5,196 bases of DNA from the NCBI GenBank assembly GCA_021813065.1, contig JAKALZ010000152.1:1-5196 (forward strand), written 5' to 3'. A program made the translations under genes and the position numbers. This DNA comes from a bacterium. Its GTDB lineage: Bacteria; Spirochaetota; Spirochaetia; Treponematales; Rectinemataceae. Below are positions 1 through 5,196 of the stretch, one piece after another (position 1 is the stretch's first letter; every line of letters begins with the position of its first letter). The notes beneath the pieces are model-generated. The model was not told the DNA's origin, ran no database searches, and worked only from the letters and a program-made list of their open reading frames with translations.

Positions 1-242
1 TGATCTTAGGCATTATTGGTTACTTCATGGAAAAAGTAGAAATGCCACTCTCGCCGCTCATTCTGGGCCTTGTACTTGGCCCCATGATCGAGGACAACTT
101 GCGAATCGGCCTCATCAAAACCAATAATAGCTTCCTGCCATTCATCACGAGGCCAATATCCGCAGTCTTCGCGTTAATCCTCGCCGTAACATTCCTCTAC
201 GAACCGGTGCGGAAGCTCTTGACGCGAAAACGTAAGCACTGA
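1..242 (+). CDS. tctA: Tripartite tricarboxylate transporter, large permease subunit TctA (C-terminal end, 5'-truncated)
   Basis: Only the last 79 or so codons are present; the reading frame is open from base 3 to the TGA at 240-242. The visible protein begins ILGIIGYFMEK and continues with PLSPLILGLVLGPMIE, then LR, and then FITRPISA. This pattern (GY-M-K, P-P-LGL-LGP-E-LR, RPIS) is the characteristic C-terminal region of TctA permeases. A final hydrophobic segment and a basic tail (RKLLTRKRKH) follow. In known systems TctA is the large inner-membrane subunit (about 500 residues, 12 or so membrane segments). It works with the small TctB and a periplasmic TctC binding protein to import citrate, other carboxylates or sugar acids using an ion gradient. 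TctB and TctC are not in view and would lie upstream. The kinase gene starts 8 bp downstream, so the two are probably cotranscribed. The substrate is unknown. The family call is solid despite the truncation. Confidence 0.9.
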   Translation, partial: ILGIIGYFMEKVEMPLSPLILGLVLGPMIEDNLRIGLIKTNNSFLPFITRPISAVFALILAVTFLYEPVRKLLTRKRKH

Positions 243-247
243 GAGGG
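241..247 (+). promoter_or_regulatory. Ribosome-binding site of kdgK
   Basis: The purine run GAGAGGG contains GAGG (243-246) four bases before the ATG at 251, and its first two bases are the end of the tctA stop codon. The spacing is on the short side but usable. It supports 251 as the start and suggests reinitiation by ribosomes finishing tctA. Confidence 0.55.
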
Positions 248-250
248 CAC

Positions 251-1180
251 ATGCGGAATTTTCTTTCGTTCGGAGAGCCGCTCGTTGGATTCTATCCGAC
301 AGACGCAGCTTCCGTCATCGATGATGTACCTATAACTAAAACATGGGGAGGAGATACCTCCAATTTCGCCATTGGCGTCGCGCGACTCGGGCACTCTGTG
401 TCGTACTTTTCCGCGGTGGGCGATGAGCCGTTCGGAAGAGGATTCCTGACGCTCTGGAAGCGCAATGGTGTCGACACATCTCTCGTGAGCGTGGACGCGC
501 GTCGAAGAACTGGCCTCTATTTTGTTTCCTTTGAAGGTAAAAAGCACCTTTTTACCTATTACAGAAAGGGTTCGGCGGCGTCAGCGCTGTCAGTCGATCG
601 AATTCCCGAAGATCTTGCTAAGGGATACGCAGCGCTGCACCTTTCAGGAATCAGTCTTGGGATGAGCGCTTCGACGCGCGCGGCAGGCTTAAAGCTCATG
701 CAACTTTTTCAAGCGTCTGGCAGGCTGATTTCCTTCGATATCAACTACCGCGCCGCGATGTGGAACTCCGCAAAGAGGGCCTCATTGGTATTTTCCAGCG
801 CGATTGGAATCGGCATCGACATTCTCGAGATTACAGACGAAGAGATGAGCGCCCTCGGATGGGGAGAGAGCCCTGCGGATATCCATAAGAAATTCCCTCT
901 CGTACGCACCATTATCGTGAAGCGGGGATCGCGCGGCGCGCTGATCTACGCGGATGGCGACTCCTTCTCGGTGCCTGCCTTTTCGGTATCGGTACAAGAT
1001 ACTGTAGGCGCGGGCGACAGCTTCGACGCGGGTTACCTTTCAGCCATTCTTGAAGGCGCACAACCGCGATACGCGGCTCGATTCGCCGCTGCTGCCGCAG
1101 CGATTACCTGCACAGGAACAGGGCCGCTGGAAAAAATGCCATTCAAAGAGGATGTACTCCATTTCCTCGCCAGTCACTAA
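251..1180 (+). CDS. kdgK: PfkB-family sugar kinase, probable 2-keto-3-deoxygluconate kinase
   Basis: The 309-residue product has normal family length. KDG kinase phosphorylates 2-keto-3-deoxygluconate at O6 with ATP in the cytoplasm, giving KDPG, which an aldolase splits to pyruvate and glyceraldehyde-3-phosphate. Seen in order: an N-terminal strand with GEPLVGFYP (8-16); the sugar-binding GGD (33-35) with NFAIGVARLG; the TGLYF strand (87-91); YYRKGSAAS (103-111); HLSGI (130-134); DINYR followed by W (163-171); VKRG (223-226); and the PfkB signature DTVGAGDSFDAGY (250-262), with D256 the expected catalytic base. YYRKGSAAS and DINYR place Tyr103, Arg105 and Arg167 where, from memory, the Thermus KDG kinase contacts its substrate. 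This favours KdgK over fructokinase or ribokinase. The ATG at 251 puts GEPLV at the usual distance from the N terminus. The gene follows tctA closely, suggesting a sugar-acid uptake operon. Its stop overlaps the end of the convergent membrane-protein gene by 4 bp. A related 2-keto-sugar kinase activity cannot be excluded. Confidence 0.87.
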   Translation: MRNFLSFGEPLVGFYPTDAASVIDDVPITKTWGGDTSNFAIGVARLGHSVSYFSAVGDEPFGRGFLTLWKRNGVDTSLVSVDARRRTGLYFVSFEGKKHLFTYYRKGSAASALSVDRIPEDLAKGYAALHLSGISLGMSASTRAAGLKLMQLFQASGRLISFDINYRAAMWNSAKRASLVFSSAIGIGIDILEITDEEMSALGWGESPADIHKKFPLVRTIIVKRGSRGALIYADGDSFSVPAFSVSVQDTVGAGDSFDAGYLSAILEGAQPRYAARFAAAAAAITCTGTGPLEKMPFKEDVLHFLASH

Positions 1181-2127
1181 GCGATTCCCGCGCGCAGCGA
1201 TCGCTTGAGCAGCGTGCGTCGCGCCCGTTCACCCCACACGGCGAGCATCGAAAAAATGATGCGCGGCACAAGGAGCCAGATCACCGGCAATGAAATGGCG
1301 GAGAAAAGCACCGTGTCCTCAAAGAGCGAGTGCGTAATCGCCGCGTGATGATTGAAAAGGTCGCCCTCTTGCACGGTCATGTGGCCATCGCCACGCGCCG
1401 CCTTGATGATCCCCGCCCCATAGGTATAACCCACAACATTCGCCACGATCCACAGAAAACTCATTGAAGGTTCGAGCCCAAAGATTTGCATGAGCCAACC
1501 AAGCCAGCGCGAAAGCCGCTCCATGAGGTTGAACTGCTCAAGAAGCGTCTGAATGAACATGAGCACAAGAATATAGAGAATAATGCGGCCTACGAGCTTG
1601 AGCGTTGAAATCGCCCACGAGGCCATAAGCGGCCAGAAGGCGCTCTGCGCTATTGAGCTTGAGGCGAAGAGCTTTATCTCGCGGAAGGATGCCGGCAGCA
1701 AGAGGTTGAGGAGCAGTCCGCCGATAATCGCCGTCCCCACTCGGAGCGTCACCATTTTTACCGCGGAAGAACCGATCGATTTCATCACGGCCGTCTCCAC
1801 GATGAGATTGTGCGATACAAGACTCATGAACGCGAGGATAGTCGCGTCGTGGATAGTGAGGTTCATGGAGCTCATCACGGCGATGGCCGAATAATTGTTC
1901 AGCAGGGCGCCCGAGATGTAGACGAGCGTGGCTTCACCCGGCAAACCGAGGATTTTCATGAGCGGAGCCATGACGAGCGCGATTTTTTGCAGAAGTCCGC
2001 TCCAACCGAGAAGCTCAACCGCGAGACTGACCGGCACCATGATCTTGATGAGAAACCACGCGGTATCGATTGTTCTCTTGAAGGTCGTACGAGCGACCTG
2101 ACGCATATCGGGAGAAGAATGGCTCAA
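1177..2127 (-). CDS. Two-Gate-domain membrane protein (nucleoside recognition domain family), function unknown
   Basis: This integral membrane protein is about 316 residues from a TTG at 2127. It consists of two halves that each resemble the nucleoside-recognition/Gate domain. Likely membrane segments (numbered from this start) lie near 25-46, 65-88, 95-115, 133-145, 164-194, 222-241 and 272-298. Each half has a MxxxGL-type entry (PLMKILGL and WLMQIFGL), a small-residue/Asn/Tyr-rich segment (ALLNNYSA and NVVGYTYGA) and an H-x-L-x-x-E/D motif (SHNLIVETAV and THSLFEDTVL). Gate-domain proteins include the SpmA/SpmB spore-maturation proteins and concentrative nucleoside transporters; the biochemical role of stand-alone two-Gate proteins is not established, and none is inferred here. 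The C-terminal tail is basic (ARRTLLKRSLR). The TTG start overlaps the malQ stop (TTGA) and has GGAG seven bases upstream. The ATG at 2106 (309 residues) lacks a good ribosome-binding site but is a fair alternative. A TTG at 2169 would overlap malQ by 46 bp and is unlikely. It appears to be the last gene of the radA-malQ operon. Confidence 0.78.
   Translation of the reverse strand: MSHSSPDMRQVARTTFKRTIDTAWFLIKIMVPVSLAVELLGWSGLLQKIALVMAPLMKILGLPGEATLVYISGALLNNYSAIAVMSSMNLTIHDATILAFMSLVSHNLIVETAVMKSIGSSAVKMVTLRVGTAIIGGLLLNLLLPASFREIKLFASSSIAQSAFWPLMASWAISTLKLVGRIILYILVLMFIQTLLEQFNLMERLSRWLGWLMQIFGLEPSMSFLWIVANVVGYTYGAGIIKAARGDGHMTVQEGDLFNHHAAITHSLFEDTVLFSAISLPVIWLLVPRIIFSMLAVWGERARRTLLKRSLRAGIA
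1179..1206. repeat. Short inverted repeat at the convergent gene junction
   Basis: AAGCGAT (1179-1185) and its exact complement ATCGCTT (1200-1206) are separated by a 14-base GC-rich loop. The stem begins in the kdgK stop codon and lies in the last codons of the opposite membrane-protein gene. It is the only stem I see near where transcripts from both sides should end. No T-run follows on either strand, so a standard intrinsic terminator is not supported. It may be chance in GC-rich coding sequence. Confidence 0.25.
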
Positions 2128-4232
2128 ATTGTGGCTCCACGGGCTGTCGCGGTAGAAATGGTTGCGCAAAAGCGCGCGTCTCTCGCGAGAGTAGGAATAT
2201 CGATTGGCATTTTATACTTCCAATTGGTATCGAGGGTAGTACCCGGAATGTTGATTCGCTCCGCGCGCGGATCAGCTTCGCGGAACGCCGAATCGCAGGC
2301 GAGCAGATCTTGCAGAGGATATACAGCGACTACTGAAGACGAGAGCGCGACCGCGCGCACGAGGGCCACCGCCGCACGCTCCGTGAGCACGGCCGGTGCC
2401 TCCTCAAGTCCGCCTAGCGCATCGCGCATCGCCGAATCGCGCTCGGCAATCGCGAGGAATATGCTCCACAGTTGCGCGCGATCGGCCTCTTCTTCCCACC
2501 ACTGGCGGATGTTTGTCGAATCGTGCACCGAACTGCAGGCAACCGAGAGCGGCTCATACTGATCAAGAGAAATGTAGGGCTGTCCTGGTTTAGCCCAATC
2601 GCGCTCCCATCGCAGCACGCGCAAGCCGGGAATCTCGAGCTCGCGCAGAACTTTGGGCACACAGGCTGGTACCGCGCCGAGGTCTTCGGCAAAAGGCTGC
2701 ATATCGGTTGCGGAGATGAGCATCGAGAGGAGTTCGCGCCCGCGCGATTCCCAGATATCGACCGAGGCGGCGCTCATCTCGTCCGCTTTGGCCGCGAGCG
2801 CAACCTGCTCTTGGGCTGAGAGGCTCTTCCAGCTTGTCGTGTCGCGATACGTCCACTGAAGGACATACGCATCCGGCGCGGTTTCATAGAGGGCGCGGTC
2901 GATCCACCAGTCGGCCATCGCGCGGGCGTAGGCGTCGATGCTCTCGCCAGCTTCTGGAAATTCGGCGCGGAGACTGGCCGCCTCAGCGTAGATGTCGGCG
3001 CTGCCTCGGATGTTCGCGCTGAAAAGAAAGAGCGGTTCAGAATTAATTCGCTCGAAGCAGGTGGCGCGGAAATCGTCGAGACGCCGCGAAAAGGCCGCGC
3101 CGCGATCGGCGACGCGCGCGCTGCACGCGCGCTCAGCGGCCTGAATTTTCCACTCTGGGATGTGCGGTTTCGAGAGCCACGCGATGCGCTCATTCGAGAA
3201 ACCGAGAGCTGCCAGCTCGCCACCGCTCATGCGCGCAGAGGGCTCGAAGACGCCAAGATACGCGTCGCTCTCCTGGCCGTCGATCGCCCAGATCCTGAAG
3301 AATCCGAGCACGTGGTCGATGCGGTACGATGTGTAGAACTGATCGGCGTAGGCGAGCCTTTGGCGCCAGAAGTCGTAGTCGCCCGCGCGGAGCGCATCCC
3401 AGTTGTAGAGAGGAAAACCCCAGTTTTGCCCCCGAGGAGAGTACATGTCGGGCGGCGCGCCAGCTTGCCGGTCGAGAATGAAGATGTCGCGTCGGTGCCA
3501 GACATCCGCCGAATCGCGCGCGAGCAGGATGGGAATGTCGCCCATGATGTCGACGCCGAGATCGCGCACTCTTTCGGCCGCGGCACGCAACTGCTCGCGC
3601 GCGACAACTTGAAGCCAGAGGCGGAAGCGCGCTTCTTCGGCAAATTCGGTGTTGAACCAGAGTTCGTCGATGCGCTCGGATTGGATATCCCGCCACTCGC
3701 TCCACTCCCACCAGGGAGCTCCGCCGAATTTCGCCTTGAGCGCGATGAAGCACGCATATGGCTTTGCCCAGCGCTGTTCGGCGGCGAAAGCCTCGGCGAG
3801 CGGCGCGCAAATCTCGCGGTTCTCGCCCCACGCTGCCCTCAGCGCGTCGATCTTGGCGCGAAGAATCGATTCGTAGGGAACCCGCGCTTCGCCCCCATAC
3901 TTTCTGTCGATGGCATTGGCGGCGCGGACAAGAGCCTTTGCCGTGCCCTCTTCGAACGGCAAACCAAGGGCAGCCATAGTATCCGGCGTATCAGAGAGAG
4001 AGATGTAGATAGGATTCAAGGCGAACGCGCTCAGCGCTGAATAGGGCGAGCTGCCATCCCCCGTGTCGTTCAGAGGCAGCAGCTGAATGAGCTCGAGCCC
4101 GCAACGCTTCGCGAGCCTGCTGAGCTCCTCAAGGTCTGGATATGCGCCACAAGCGGAGTTTTTCTTTGCCTTGAGCGCGAGCAGTGAAACCGCCATTCCG
4201 GCGATTCGATTCCTGTTATGGATAAAATTCAT
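2124..4232 (-). CDS. malQ: 4-alpha-glucanotransferase (GH77, amylomaltase/DPE2-like)
   Basis: The 702-residue cytoplasmic enzyme transfers alpha-1,4-glucan segments between malto-oligosaccharides, or to glucose, in maltodextrin and glycogen metabolism. Seen in order (from ATG 4232): an N-terminal SLLALKAK segment; LIQLLPLNDTG (48-58); SPYSALSAFALNPIYI (62-77); GDIPILLARDSADVW (231-245); PRGQNWGFPLYNW (266-278); YRIDHVLGFFRIW with putative nucleophile D306; FAEDLG with acid/base E516; HDSTN with D571; and a C-terminal RINIPGT...NW motif near 660-672. All three GH77 catalytic acids are present. The D306-E516 spacing is about 160 residues longer than in Thermus amylomaltase, as in insert-bearing DPE2-type enzymes. 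No starch-binding domain precedes the catalytic domain. The start is supported by AGGAG eight bases upstream and an ATGA overlap with the radA stop; a TTG at 4253 would lie inside radA and bypass that site. Substrate preference (free maltose, heteroglycan or oligosaccharides) cannot be read from the sequence. Confidence 0.93.
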   Translation of the reverse strand: MNFIHNRNRIAGMAVSLLALKAKKNSACGAYPDLEELSRLAKRCGLELIQLLPLNDTGDGSSPYSALSAFALNPIYISLSDTPDTMAALGLPFEEGTAKALVRAANAIDRKYGGEARVPYESILRAKIDALRAAWGENREICAPLAEAFAAEQRWAKPYACFIALKAKFGGAPWWEWSEWRDIQSERIDELWFNTEFAEEARFRLWLQVVAREQLRAAAERVRDLGVDIMGDIPILLARDSADVWHRRDIFILDRQAGAPPDMYSPRGQNWGFPLYNWDALRAGDYDFWRQRLAYADQFYTSYRIDHVLGFFRIWAIDGQESDAYLGVFEPSARMSGGELAALGFSNERIAWLSKPHIPEWKIQAAERACSARVADRGAAFSRRLDDFRATCFERINSEPLFLFSANIRGSADIYAEAASLRAEFPEAGESIDAYARAMADWWIDRALYETAPDAYVLQWTYRDTTSWKSLSAQEQVALAAKADEMSAASVDIWESRGRELLSMLISATDMQPFAEDLGAVPACVPKVLRELEIPGLRVLRWERDWAKPGQPYISLDQYEPLSVACSSVHDSTNIRQWWEEEADRAQLWSIFLAIAERDSAMRDALGGLEEAPAVLTERAAVALVRAVALSSSVVAVYPLQDLLACDSAFREADPRAERINIPGTTLDTNWKYKMPIDIPTLARDARFCATISTATARGATI
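2135..2138 (-). promoter_or_regulatory. Ribosome-binding site of the two-Gate membrane protein
   Basis: On the minus strand GGAG sits inside the last codons of malQ, seven bases before the TTG at 2127-2125. It is 28 bases from the next in-frame ATG (2106), too far to serve it. This is the main reason for preferring the TTG start that overlaps the malQ TGA. Confidence 0.5.
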
Positions 4233-5196
4233 GTTGTTTGCTCCTGAGCCCAAAGAATCCGAAGCGCTTCCTTGATTGAGGCTACGCTGAGCCCGCGCGA
4301 GGCTGTTGTGGAGTGAGCCTGACGCAATGACGCATCGACGATGCCAGCGCTGGCGCTTGCGCGTATGCGCGCGTCGCCGCCCTTTCTCGCTTCTTCTCCC
4401 GGGAGCGCGCCGCGTGGACCAATGACACGCGTGAACCCCAACTGCGCGGCAGCCTTCGCGCGCCGCTCCATTGAGCGGACTGGGCGGATTTCACCCGCCA
4501 GCGAGAGTTCCCCGGCGAGCGCGGCGCCATCGGGCAGAGGCTGACCGGTGCGCGCCGAGTAGAGCGCGCACGCGAGCGGTAAATCCACCGCCGGCTCCGT
4601 GAGCCGCAAGCCACCCGCGACATTTACATAGAGCTCTTGACTTGAAAAATCGAGGCGTGTCTGCTTTTCAAGCACCGCCGCGATGCGCGACACGCGCAGT
4701 GGATCGATGCGGTCGGAATAGACGCGCATAATGCCCGATTTCGAAGGAATCGTGAGCGCTTGCACCTCGGCGAGAATGATGCGCGAGCCCTCGTGCACAA
4801 TCGCCACCGCAACGCCGGCGGGCATTGGCCCTTCGCGCCGCACCATAAAAATTCCCGATGGATCGGGGAGTTCGGCGAGCCCCGCTTCAGCCATCATAAA
4901 AAAACCGAGTTCGTCAGACGAACCGAAACGGTTCTTCGAGGTCCGCAACACGCGGAGCGCATTCTCCGCCTGCTCAAAGCTCACCACGGCGTCAACCAAG
5001 TGTTCGGCGGCTTTCGGCCCCGCGATCATACCATCCTTGGTCACATGCGCCACGAGCACCACGATCGAGTCGTGACTCTTCGCCCACTCGACGAATTCCT
5101 GCGTACAGAATTTGATCTGATTCGGAGTGCCGGGGACAGCTCCCGCCTCGGGCGAGTGCACGGTCTGAATCGAGTCGATCACAGTCAAGAGCGGAT
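4229..5196 (-). CDS. radA: DNA repair protein RadA/Sms (5'-truncated at window edge)
   Basis: The frame is open from the right edge (first full codon ends at 5194) to the TGA at 4231-4229, about 322 codons of a protein usually near 450. The N-terminal zinc finger and Walker A lie outside. Numbering residues from a TTG-encoded Leu at 5188 that is internal, not a start: the Walker B strand TVIDSIQTV (2-10), the RecA-like core with VLVAHVTKDG (44-53), the RadA-specific KNRFG motif (85-89; bases 4922-4936), and a C-terminal Lon-protease-like domain (about 145-319) with DLPLACALYSA and AGELSLAGEIRPV. Lon's catalytic lysine position appears to be Glu (VRSMERRAKAA) and no serine nucleophile is evident, as expected for RadA. 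In studied bacteria RadA is a hexameric DnaB-like ATPase that drives branch migration during homologous recombination. Its stop overlaps the malQ ATG, so the two are probably translated in a coupled way. Confidence 0.95.
   Translation of the reverse strand, partial: PLLTVIDSIQTVHSPEAGAVPGTPNQIKFCTQEFVEWAKSHDSIVVLVAHVTKDGMIAGPKAAEHLVDAVVSFEQAENALRVLRTSKNRFGSSDELGFFMMAEAGLAELPDPSGIFMVRREGPMPAGVAVAIVHEGSRIILAEVQALTIPSKSGIMRVYSDRIDPLRVSRIAAVLEKQTRLDFSSQELYVNVAGGLRLTEPAVDLPLACALYSARTGQPLPDGAALAGELSLAGEIRPVRSMERRAKAAAQLGFTRVIGPRGALPGEEARKGGDARIRASASAGIVDASLRQAHSTTASRGLSVASIKEALRILWAQEQTT
4241..4245 (-). promoter_or_regulatory. Ribosome-binding site of malQ
   Basis: A strong AGGAG on the minus strand lies within the last radA codons, eight bases before the ATG at 4232-4230. 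It fixes the malQ start and excludes the upstream in-frame TTG at 4253. Confidence 0.8.

Noticed and set aside
2127..2169. Upstream TTG start (2169) for the membrane protein
   Set aside because: It would overlap malQ by 46 bp, has no ribosome-binding site, and adds a polar stretch unlike a membrane-protein N terminus. The TTG at 2127 with GGAG is better.
1810..2562. Open frame of 250 codons on the + strand across the malQ/membrane-gene junction
   Set aside because: The translation is low-complexity, rich in Arg, Ser and Ala, with no motif, and it is antisense to two real genes. It is a shadow frame.
3190..3831. Open frame of 213 codons on the - strand inside malQ
   Set aside because: Same strand but a different frame from malQ, extremely Arg-rich and without motifs. 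The GH77 motifs run unbroken in the malQ frame, so this is not evidence of a frameshift or nested gene.
3162..4040. Open frame of 292 codons on the + strand opposite malQ
   Set aside because: It lies wholly antisense to the well-supported GH77 gene, has no recognisable domain and is Arg/Ala/Glu/Val-rich, as expected of a complement frame in GC-rich coding DNA.
4233..4253. Upstream TTG start (4253) for malQ
   Set aside because: It would lie inside radA and upstream of the strong AGGAG that serves the ATG at 4232; the added residues (MGSGANN) look like translated ribosome-binding-site sequence.
4731..5075. Open frame of 114 codons on the + strand opposite radA
   Set aside because: It is antisense to the KNRFG-containing core of RadA and its translation shows no family features.
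4229..5188. RadA as a complete gene starting at the TTG at 5188
   Set aside because: The frame continues to the window edge and residue 2 onward is the Walker B strand, so the start and Walker A must lie outside; the TTG is an internal Leu codon.

Overview
This 5.2-kb window is a compact bacterial chromosomal stretch with two gene blocks that converge near position 1180. It has no intergenic gap above about 10 bases and no RNA genes, CRISPR arrays, insertion sequences or prophage genes that I can see. All five genes belong to recognisable families, two of them running off the window ends. I found no convincing undescribed system. The most unusual items are the insert-bearing architecture of the 4-alpha-glucanotransferase and a membrane protein built from two Gate-like halves.

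Left block (+ strand, 1-1180). The 3' end of a tctA-type gene (large permease of a tripartite tricarboxylate transporter) is followed after 8 bp by a complete PfkB-family kinase that best fits 2-keto-3-deoxygluconate kinase (KdgK). Together they suggest a carboxylate or sugar-acid uptake operon feeding the KDG branch to pyruvate and glyceraldehyde-3-phosphate. The transported substrate cannot be read from this sequence.

Right block (- strand, read from 5196 down to 1177). The order is radA (C-terminal two thirds, 5'-truncated by the window), a GH77 4-alpha-glucanotransferase (malQ), and a membrane protein with two nucleoside-recognition/Gate-like halves. The radA stop and malQ start overlap as ATGA, with an AGGAG ribosome-binding site just upstream. 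The malQ stop probably overlaps a TTG start of the membrane protein, with GGAG seven bases upstream. This points to one translationally coupled transcript whose promoter lies beyond position 5196. The two blocks overlap tail to tail by 4 bp.

Organism. Gene content and a GC-rich, GCG/CGC-heavy right block fit a free-living or gut-associated Gram-negative bacterium. The insert-bearing, DPE2-like GH77 enzyme is compatible with Spirochaetes (Treponema relatives) or Bacteroidetes; a spirochaete is my tentative guess, by inference only. Hand counts of single 60-base lines give about 48-50% GC in the tctA-kdgK block and about 63-70% in malQ and radA, with the membrane-protein gene intermediate. The left block may therefore have a different history from the right.
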